A DNA stretch of 6,337 bases from Spirochaetales bacterium (GTDB lineage Bacteria > Spirochaetota > Spirochaetia > DSM-27196 > SLAA01): NCBI GenBank assembly GCA_007126415.1, contig SLBH01000098.1, positions 1 through 6,337 on the forward strand. Direction: 5' to 3'. The notes beneath the pieces were generated by a model. That model searched no databases and was not told the DNA's origin. It saw nothing but the letters and a program-made list of their open reading frames with translations. Shown here in pieces: positions 1 through 6,337 of the stretch. The position numbers and the translations under genes were made by a program. How positions within the stretch are numbered: position 1 is the first letter of the stretch; each line of letters opens with the position of its first letter.

Positions 1-1301
1 CGTATCCGGCCCAAGACGGGCAGGAAACTGAGGCGGCAGAGGAACTCGACGAGCTTGAGGAAGCGGAAGAGCTGGAAGAACTCGTGGGGTCGGAGTCTGA
101 TGAGGAGATCGAAGCCCCGGCGCTTGGGGATGAGGTTTCGGATGACGGCGACGAATTTGGGGTGCTCGAAGAGGCAGACAGCGAGGAAAACGACTCGGGT
201 ATCTACGAGCTTGAGAGTCTCGAGGACGAACCGTCGCTTTTCGGGGTTCGGTCGCTTTTTCAGGCACCCGGTTTCTCGGGCGGTGGAGTTACCCGAGGTG
301 GAAGCGTTGCTGCGGGTTCCGGACCAGCCGGGTCGGAGAACGAAGAGCGTGTAGCGTTCGAAGCCCCGGCGAGTGCCACGGCGAGCGCTACGGCGAGCGA
401 AACAGCTACCGAACGGTATTTCGATGACTCGGAGTCGGAGGACTCCCAGGAACCTAAGCTGGGCTCGGAACACGGCGCCGAGCTTAACGAGGAGTTCGAG
501 GCTGCTCCCATCACCAGTCTACTGTCGGTTGCGCAACGACGTTACGAGATCGTAGAGTCGCAGAGTGGCGTGCCCCGCATTCGGGCGACCGAGGCAAAAG
601 AAGACGAACCCGGACCGGCCGAGCAAACGTCCGGCGATCGTCCGGAGAAGGTGTCCGGGGCAAATGACGAAGACCCGGACAGCTCGATTGTAGGCGTCGA
701 GAGTTTGTTTGGGGCGGCTGTCGGCGAGTTCGAGGACATCGGCATTCCGGAGCCGACTCAAGCATCCGAGACCCGTGCGCGACATTCGGCGCAGAAGCGG
801 AGCAAACGAATTGTGATCGGTGAAAACGGCATCGAATACGATCGATTCTTGCTTGGATATAGGCGCAACGAGGGCGGCGTCCTGAAATCTTTGATTGAGT
901 TCTCGAGAATTTGGAACGCGAGGGTAGCCGGGATCTTCGTCGACACCGACGGGGGGTATCGTCTCCAGCATGCTATTGGAATCGACAATGATCAAGGAAG
1001 CGGGGGAGTTATCACGGATGCCGGTGGTATCGTTTCGCGATTGCGCCAGGGGCGCCGCGCAGTTCTGGTCAAGCGTCCGATCGAGGAGTATCCGGAGCTT
1101 GTCTCTGCGCTCGGGGGGGACGGTCTAACGTTTCGGGGGAGATTCGCGTTTCTACCGATCGAGTACCGTGGTCGTCCGGCTTACTTCTTCATCGGCTTGC
1201 GTACGCCGGTAGATACTCTCTACGAGCTGGTACGTAATGCCGATCTGCCGATCGGGGAAGAGTCTCCGCACCGCGACACATCCAAGCGGTCCATGGTATA
1301 A
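1..1301 (+). CDS. Acidic low-complexity protein with a C-terminal GAF-like domain (5' end missing)
   Basis: The frame is open from base 3 to the TAA at 1299-1301, giving 432 visible residues. The GTG at 84 is not a convincing start, because the acidic composition continues unbroken upstream of it, so the gene begins outside the window. Numbering from the first visible codon, about residues 1-257 are rich in Glu, Asp, Ser, Gly and Ala and look disordered, with an acidic heptad-like start (EELDELEEAEELEEL). Short hydrophobic motifs recur in the acidic part: GVRSLFQA (81-88), SLLSVAQ (172-178) and GVESLFGA (231-238). A basic patch, RARHSAQKRSKR (258-269), leads into a globular domain of about 150 residues. 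Its strand pattern (AGIFVDTDGGYRLQHAIGI, later FAFLPIEYRGRPAYFFIGLR) resembles a GAF fold. There is no signal peptide in view and no catalytic motif. I do not recognise the family; the GAF comparison rests on fold pattern only. An acidic linker carrying docking motifs for a partner protein is a reasonable inference. Confidence 0.75.
   Translation, partial: YPAQDGQETEAAEELDELEEAEELEELVGSESDEEIEAPALGDEVSDDGDEFGVLEEADSEENDSGIYELESLEDEPSLFGVRSLFQAPGFSGGGVTRGGSVAAGSGPAGSENEERVAFEAPASATASATASETATERYFDDSESEDSQEPKLGSEHGAELNEEFEAAPITSLLSVAQRRYEIVESQSGVPRIRATEAKEDEPGPAEQTSGDRPEKVSGANDEDPDSSIVGVESLFGAAVGEFEDIGIPEPTQASETRARHSAQKRSKRIVIGENGIEYDRFLLGYRRNEGGVLKSLIEFSRIWNARVAGIFVDTDGGYRLQHAIGIDNDQGSGGVITDAGGIVSRLRQGRRAVLVKRPIEEYPELVSALGGDGLTFRGRFAFLPIEYRGRPAYFFIGLRTPVDTLYELVRNADLPIGEESPHRDTSKRSMV
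368..403 (+). repeat. Three 12-bp tandem units inside the acidic-protein gene
   Basis: Three consecutive 12-bp units start with GGCGAG at 368, 380 and 392 (GGCGAGTGCCAC, GGCGAGCGCTAC, GGCGAGCGAAAC). In the reading frame they encode an Ala-Ser-Ala-Thr-like run within the disordered part of the protein. Twelve bases keep the frame, so copy-number change would alter linker length without breaking the gene. Confidence 0.7.
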
Positions 1302-1302
1302 C
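1273..1302 (+). promoter_or_regulatory. Possible extended -10 promoter for rnhA
   Basis: TGGTATAAC at 1294-1302 matches an extended -10 element (TGn followed by TATAAC, 5 of 6 to consensus). A weak -35, GCGACA at 1273-1278 (4 of 6), lies 18 bp upstream. The predicted start of transcription is about 1309-1311, at the rnhA ATG itself, which would give a leaderless or near-leaderless mRNA. The element overlaps the last codons and stop of the upstream gene, so it may be chance; read-through from upstream is the alternative. Confidence 0.3.
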
Positions 1303-1310
1303 ACTGCCCA

Positions 1311-1772
1311 ATGCAAACAATCGAAGTGTACACGGACGGAGGGTGCCACGGTAACCCGGGACCCGGTGGTTGGGCGTTCGTAGTTGTGGGCGAGAACGGC
1401 AATGTCGAGCGCTTTGGCGCCGAGCCGGAAACAACCAATAACCGAATGGAGCTCACCGCGGTGATAGAGGCGTTGCAGTTTTGCAGTGCGCATTTCGCGA
1501 GCTCCGTGGGCGTTCGCCTGCACACCGACTCGCAATATGTCAGAAACGGAATCACCGATTGGATCGAACGCTGGCGACTGAACGGTTGGCGAACCGCGGC
1601 AAAGAAGGCGGTGAAGAACCAGGATCTATGGCGGCGGCTTGACGAACTCAATACTACGCTCAGCCCAGCCTGGAGTTGGGTGCGCGGCCACGCCGGTGAT
1701 CCGTTGAATGAGCGTTGTGACGAGCTCGTTCAGCAGGCTATCGCGACGCTGCGGCCGGGACGATCCACCTAA
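1311..1772 (+). CDS. rnhA: Ribonuclease HI
   Basis: The product is a cytoplasmic endonuclease that cuts the RNA strand of RNA-DNA hybrids, removing R-loops and primer remnants. It has 153 residues, the usual size for bacterial RNase HI. All catalytic residues are in place: D9 in YTDGGCHGNPGPGGW, E47 in NNRMEL, D73 in HTDSQYV, H127 in VRGHAGD and D137 in NERCDEL, corresponding to D10, E48, D70, H124 and D134 of the E. coli enzyme. The basic handle used for hybrid binding is present at about residues 87-108 (WRLNGWRTAAKKAVKN, then DLWRRL). The ATG is nine bases after the upstream stop codon. No Shine-Dalgarno is visible before it, so translation depends on coupling or on a leaderless start. The identification is secure. 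Confidence 0.97.
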   Translation: MQTIEVYTDGGCHGNPGPGGWAFVVVGENGNVERFGAEPETTNNRMELTAVIEALQFCSAHFASSVGVRLHTDSQYVRNGITDWIERWRLNGWRTAAKKAVKNQDLWRRLDELNTTLSPAWSWVRGHAGDPLNERCDELVQQAIATLRPGRST

Positions 1773-1843
1773 TTCTCGGTAATCAGCGACTTTTCCGCAG
1801 TTAAGCGAAGTATTACGCGAAAATCCCCGGTTGTATGTCTAGT

Positions 1844-1849
1844 AGGAGG
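1844..1849 (+). promoter_or_regulatory. Strong ribosome binding site of comM
   Basis: AGGAGG lies four bases before the ATG at 1854. It is the clearest Shine-Dalgarno in the window, contrasts with rnhA and uvrB, which have none, and fixes the comM start. No convincing promoter was found in the 81-base gap between rnhA and comM. Confidence 0.8.
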
Positions 1850-1853
1850 GTGC

Positions 1854-3425
1854 ATGCAAATCGTGGGATTTTGTCCGTACGGCTATGACGGAAGTCTGGT
1901 CACCGTAGAGGTCGACATTCGCCGAGGCATTCCCGGAACCGAGATCGTGGGGTTGCCGGATAGTTCGGTCCGTGAAGCTCGCGAGCGGGTGCGGGTAGCT
2001 ATCAAGAACTCGCAATTCACCTACCCGAGCGATCGAGTTCTGGTAAATTTGGCGCCTGCCGACCTACGTAAACCGGGTGCTTCATTCGATCTGCCGATAG
2101 CGTTCGCGGTGCTTGCGGCATCGCGTCAGCTGCCGTTATCCGATACCGCTAAGACCTTAGTGCTTGGTGAGCTGCAGCTCAACGGTACGGTGCGCCCGGT
2201 TCGAGGAGTGCTGGCGGCAGTGGCGCGTGCCGGCTTGGAAGGTATCGACCGTTGCATCGTTCCCGACGCTAATCTGAACGAGGCCCGCTTAGGTGGGCAT
2301 CCGGGAGTTGTCGGTATAGAGACTCTGGCCGACCTCCCGAGCGTTCTGCATTTGATGCAGATAGAACGCGTGGGAGCCCCGCATGAGCGTGACCCCTGGC
2401 GGCGGAGCTTGGAGAAGGTTCAAACCGGAGCTCCTTCGTTTGGATACGATTTTCGGGAGTTGCGCGGTCACGCCCTTGCCCGTCGTGCATTGGAGGTGAG
2501 CGCGGTAGGCGCCCACAGCGTGATGCTGTTCGGCCCGCCGGGCGGAGGAAAGACGATGAGCGCGTGGAGACTGCCCAGCATTCTTCCGCAGTTGACGCAC
2601 GCTGAGGCGGTTGAGGTCAGTAGGATTCATTCACTCGCCGGAGTTCTCCCTGCCGGTCAGGGATTGATAACCAGACGACCGTTTCTGGCACCGCATCATG
2701 GCGCCTCAACCGAGGGGTTAATCGGCGGAGGACGGGCGCTGCTCCCGGGTGAGATATCGCTGGCTCACCGCGGCGTGCTTTTTCTAGACGAAGCGCCGGA
2801 GTTCGACCGGAACGCGCTGCAGGCGTTGCGGGAGCCCCTCGAGCGCCGTGAGGTGCGAATCACCCGCGCCGACCGCCGTTATCGGTATCCTGCCGCCTCG
2901 CAACTCGTTCTGGCCACCAATTTGTGTCCCTGTGGCAAGCTCGGCTCCTACGACACCGAGTGTTTCTGTAGCAACGCCGAGCTCCATCGCTACTGGAAGA
3001 AACTCGGAGCCGCGCTTCTCGATCGGATCGAGATTCGCATCCCGATCGGTATCCCGGATGCCCCGGAGCTCGTTGGTTCCGACGCGGAGTCCAGTGCGGT
3101 AATCAGAGCGCGAGTGCAGCGGGCGGTAGATTTCGGTATGGCACGGCATAAGGACGAGGCATTTTTGCGCAACAGTGAGCTTGGAGCTGCCGGGGTGCGC
3201 CGGTACTGCAGAATGGGGACGGCGGCGGGTGAGAGCTACCTGCACGCGGTGCAAACGTTGCGGCTCTCAGCGAGAGCGGCCGAAACGGTCCTGAAACTCG
3301 CGCGAAGCGTCGCGGATCTCGCAGGCGAGGACAAGATCGCTACTTCGCACCTGCTCGAAGCGGTGCAGTATCGCCGCGCCGGAGAGAGCGAGGAGTTTTG
3401 GGAAAGCCTTTCGCGCACGGCTTGA
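1854..3425 (+). CDS. comM: ComM/YifB-type Mg-chelatase-like AAA+ ATPase
   Basis: This family forms hexameric AAA+ ATPases. In naturally competent bacteria such as Vibrio and Haemophilus, ComM promotes branch migration during integration of incoming DNA; its role in other bacteria is unclear. The 523 residues match the family's usual length of about 500. The N-terminal Lon-protease-like ChlI domain (about 1-165) contains VEVDIRRGIPGTEIVGLPD and KPGASFDLPIAFAVL. Walker A is GPPGGGKT (227-234) and Walker B is VLFLDEAPEF (308-317). The sensor-1 region is LVLATNLCPCG (351-361). It opens a four-cysteine cluster (C358, C360, C370, C372) that probably binds a metal. LLDRIEI (388-394) carries the conserved arginine, and LSARAAETVLKLARSVADL (471-489) is the C-terminal helical signature. 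The sequence has NLCPCG where most homologues have NPCPCG. No competence gene is in view, so a transformation role is not shown. The gene is intact. Confidence 0.95.
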   Translation: MQIVGFCPYGYDGSLVTVEVDIRRGIPGTEIVGLPDSSVREARERVRVAIKNSQFTYPSDRVLVNLAPADLRKPGASFDLPIAFAVLAASRQLPLSDTAKTLVLGELQLNGTVRPVRGVLAAVARAGLEGIDRCIVPDANLNEARLGGHPGVVGIETLADLPSVLHLMQIERVGAPHERDPWRRSLEKVQTGAPSFGYDFRELRGHALARRALEVSAVGAHSVMLFGPPGGGKTMSAWRLPSILPQLTHAEAVEVSRIHSLAGVLPAGQGLITRRPFLAPHHGASTEGLIGGGRALLPGEISLAHRGVLFLDEAPEFDRNALQALREPLERREVRITRADRRYRYPAASQLVLATNLCPCGKLGSYDTECFCSNAELHRYWKKLGAALLDRIEIRIPIGIPDAPELVGSDAESSAVIRARVQRAVDFGMARHKDEAFLRNSELGAAGVRRYCRMGTAAGESYLHAVQTLRLSARAAETVLKLARSVADLAGEDKIATSHLLEAVQYRRAGESEEFWESLSRTA

Positions 3426-3428
3426 GAC

Positions 3429-3450
3429 GGCATGCCCCCATTTGCATGCC
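3429..3450 (+). other. Short hairpin after comM, in a C-rich stretch
   Basis: GGCATGC (3429-3435) can pair with GCATGCC (3444-3450) as a 7-bp stem with an 8-base loop, just after the comM stop. There is no T-run, so it is not a classical intrinsic terminator. The stretch 3431-3477 is C-rich and G-poor on the mRNA strand (22 C against 8 G by hand count), which would suit Rho-dependent termination; that is inference. Confidence 0.4.
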
Positions 3451-3485
3451 CGTATCCGCATGCCCGCATCCCCATGCTTCGGTGA
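3430..3485 (+). repeat. Degenerate 14-bp tandem repeat built on CATGC
   Basis: Four adjacent 14-base units begin at 3430, 3444, 3458 and 3472: GCATGCCCCCATTT, GCATGCCCGTATCC, GCATGCCCGCATCC, and a decayed CCATGC unit. Units two and three differ at one base, and units one and two at four. The first three each start with the palindrome GCATGC, so neighbouring units can form alternative short stems. The array fills the first part of the comM-uvrB gap and lies upstream of the uvrB promoter. Confidence 0.75.
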
Positions 3486-3504
3486 AACCTGCACAACCTG
3501 CGTG

Positions 3505-3534
3505 TTGGCACTGTCGCCACGAACGTTTTATACT
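3505..3534 (+). promoter_or_regulatory. Near-consensus sigma-70-type promoter of uvrB
   Basis: TTGGCA at 3505-3510 (5 of 6 to the -35 consensus) and TATACT at 3529-3534 (5 of 6 to the -10 consensus) are 18 bp apart. The predicted transcription start is about 3540-3542, leaving a leader of roughly 24 bases before uvrB. It is the best promoter match I saw in the window and probably drives uvrB together with the two overlapping genes downstream. The -35 also falls in the right arm of an imperfect inverted repeat (3490-3510: TGC-A-CAAC, loop CTGCGT, GTTGGCA). Confidence 0.7.
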
Positions 3535-3541
3535 CGAGTAT
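3530..3541. promoter_or_regulatory. 12-bp perfect palindrome over the uvrB -10 element, candidate operator
   Basis: ATACTCGAGTAT is perfectly self-complementary. It covers most of the -10 and reaches the predicted transcription start, a position where a bound dimeric repressor would block RNA polymerase. uvrB is an SOS (LexA) target in many bacteria, but this palindrome does not match the E. coli (CTGT-N8-ACAG) or Gram-positive (CGAAC-N4-GTTCG) LexA boxes. Operator function is inferred from symmetry and position only. Confidence 0.4.
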
Positions 3542-3557
3542 GAAAGACATCACGTAG
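3540..3557 (+). other. Possible five-codon leader ORF at the uvrB transcription start
   Basis: ATG AAA GAC ATC ACG TAG encodes MKDIT and begins within one or two bases of the predicted transcription start, so it would be a leaderless minicistron. It ends seven bases before the uvrB ATG and is in a different frame. An ORF this short can easily occur by chance. Confidence 0.2.
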
Positions 3558-3564
3558 TCCGTTT

Positions 3565-5578
<2,014 letters not shown>

Positions 5579-5589
<11 letters not shown>

Positions 5590-5977
5590 CGTGAGCTCGA
5601 CGATCGCGATCCTTTGTCTCGCCGTGCTCGCGATGCTCGTTAGCGGGTGCGACGGAAACTCAAGGTCCGGTACCCTTTCGGCTCCCGAGAGTCCCGTGAT
5701 TTCGCGTCGCGCTCGCTGGGCTATGGCCGACCAGGGATACGTGGCGCTGCGAGCCGAACCGCGTCTCGATGCTCGAATAGCCGCGCATATGCGCGGCGGC
5801 GAGATCGCCGAGATTCACGAGCGTACCGGGTTCCGCGAGACGCAGTTCGGAAAGCGCGAGCATTGGTATCGGGTTCGCTTCGAAGAGCTCGAAGCCTGGG
5901 CGCACGGCGCTCAAATCAAACGATTTGAACTGATGCGCCAAGCCGAGAACGCGGCGCAGAGGTGGGACAATGACTGA
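5579..5977 (+). CDS. Small SH3-domain lipoprotein
   Basis: A 132-residue protein starts at the ATG at 5579, inside the end of uvrB (11-base overlap). GGAG at 5565-5568 is a possible but distant ribosome site (10 bases). This start gives a lysine-bearing n-region, a hydrophobic segment (9-21) and a lipobox LVSGC with the lipidated cysteine at 24. The in-frame GTG at 5591 would lose the lysine, and an ATG further upstream (5513) would place 22 unlikely residues before the signal. Residues 45-116 resemble a bacterial SH3 (SH3b) domain: GYVALRAEP replaces the usual NVRxxP strand, followed by MRGGEIAEI, HWYRVRF and the closing AWAHGAQIKRF. Such domains often bind peptidoglycan or partner proteins. 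The mature protein would be membrane-anchored in the envelope; its exact role is unknown. It overlaps the DUF445 gene by 8 bases, suggesting coupled expression. Confidence 0.85.
5959..5964 (+). promoter_or_regulatory. Ribosome binding site of the DUF445 gene
   Basis: GAGGTG lies five bases before the ATG at 5970, inside the coding end of the lipoprotein gene. It supports this start over later in-frame codons, and the DUF445 reading begins before the upstream stop. Confidence 0.65.
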
Positions 5978-6337
5978 CGCAGTACTCGCGTACTGGCCGT
6001 GGGTGCTTCCGCCGCTACTCGGGGCCCTGATCGGATACGTGACCAACTCAATCGCGATCAAGATGCTGTTTCGGCCGTTGCGCGAGACGCGCGTTATCGG
6101 GCTGCGCGTTCCGTTCACTCCGGGCATCATACCGAAGCAACGTCACGAGTTGGCCCGAAGTATCGGGCGTATGGTTTCGAATCAGCTGCTTACCGAGGAT
6201 GTGCTGCGGGCGCAGTTGCAGTCGGAGCGTTTTCAATACGGGATTCGTAAAACGGTTGCGCAGCTGACTCAACGCGTTCTCGACGGCGGGTATCTCTCTC
6301 GCGAGTCGGAGCGTGGGCGAGTCGATCCGGGCGTTGA
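5970..6337 (+). CDS. DUF445 (YheB-like) membrane protein, 3' end missing
   Basis: The frame is open from the ATG at 5970 to the right edge, giving 122 complete codons. The N-terminal signature of the DUF445 family is clear. A hydrophobic segment at about residues 10-34 contains GALIGYVTNSIAIKMLFRP, followed by VPFTPGIIPKQRHELARSIG (47-66) and an amphipathic stretch NQLLTEDVLRAQL. Family members are membrane proteins of about 200 to 420 residues with a further membrane segment at the C-terminus, which would lie outside this window. Their biochemical function is not established. The start overlaps the lipoprotein gene by 8 bases, so the two products are probably made together and may act at the same envelope site. 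Confidence 0.93.
   Translation, partial: MTDAVLAYWPWVLPPLLGALIGYVTNSIAIKMLFRPLRETRVIGLRVPFTPGIIPKQRHELARSIGRMVSNQLLTEDVLRAQLQSERFQYGIRKTVAQLTQRVLDGGYLSRESERGRVDPGV

Noticed and set aside
84..86. GTG as the start of the acidic-protein gene
   Set aside because: The frame stays open to the left edge with the same acidic composition, so the real start is most likely outside the window.
511..995. Minus-strand open frames of 84 to 158 residues opposite the acidic-protein gene
   Set aside because: They mirror the GC-rich codons of the + strand gene, have arginine-rich, unstructured translations with no family motif, and lack ribosome sites.
1773..1853. Promoter or regulatory hairpin before comM (TATTAC at 1811; TTTTCCGC at 1791 against GCGAAAA at 1817)
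   Set aside because: No acceptable -35 at the right spacing, and the stem is short with a bulge and an 18-base loop; too weak to call.
2784..3254. A 156-residue minus-strand open frame inside comM
   Set aside because: It lies fully opposite conserved ComM coding sequence and shows no recognisable domain.
3521..3530. GAACGTTTTA as a Gram-positive-type LexA (DinR) box at uvrB
   Set aside because: Only the GAAC half is present; the matching GTTC half at the right distance is missing.
5999..6250. An 83-residue + strand open frame inside the DUF445 gene
   Set aside because: It is a frame-shifted shadow of the clearly conserved DUF445 reading frame starting at 5970.

Overview
This window is a compact stretch of bacterial chromosome with all recognisable genes on the + strand. 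Three things point to a spirochaete-like bacterium: moderate-to-high GC, a lipoprotein with a relaxed lipobox (L-V-S-G-C), and an SH3-lipoprotein/DUF445 pair directly behind uvrB. This assignment is an inference from gene content and style, not from a phylogenetic marker, and other Gram-negative-type phyla are possible. There is no RNA gene, transposon, CRISPR array or phage signature.

Layout. From the left edge to 1301 runs the 3' part of a gene for a very acidic, low-complexity protein ending in a compact globular domain that resembles a GAF fold; I cannot name it. Nine bases later comes rnhA (ribonuclease HI, 1311-1772). After an 81-base gap with a strong Shine-Dalgarno is a full-length comM/yifB-type Mg-chelatase-like AAA+ ATPase (1854-3425). 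A 139-base intergenic region follows. It holds a degenerate 14-bp tandem repeat built on CATGC, a near-consensus sigma-70-type promoter, and a perfect 12-bp palindrome over the -10 element. Then comes full-length uvrB (3565-5589), overlapped by a small SH3-domain lipoprotein gene (5579-5977). That gene is in turn overlapped by a DUF445 (YheB-like) membrane protein gene that leaves the window at the right edge (5970->6337).

How the genes fit together. rnhA, comM and uvrB all act on nucleic acids: RNA-DNA hybrid removal, DNA branch migration and nucleotide excision repair. The last two genes look like envelope proteins and appear to be translationally coupled to uvrB and to each other, so one promoter ahead of uvrB probably serves all three. 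Upstream, rnhA lies so close to the acidic-protein gene that it is either cotranscribed with it or read from a possible extended -10 promoter at its own start.

I found no convincing new multi-gene system. The points most worth a second look are the uvrB control region, the uncharacterised acidic protein with its recurring SLF-type motifs, and the coupling of a DNA repair gene to envelope genes.
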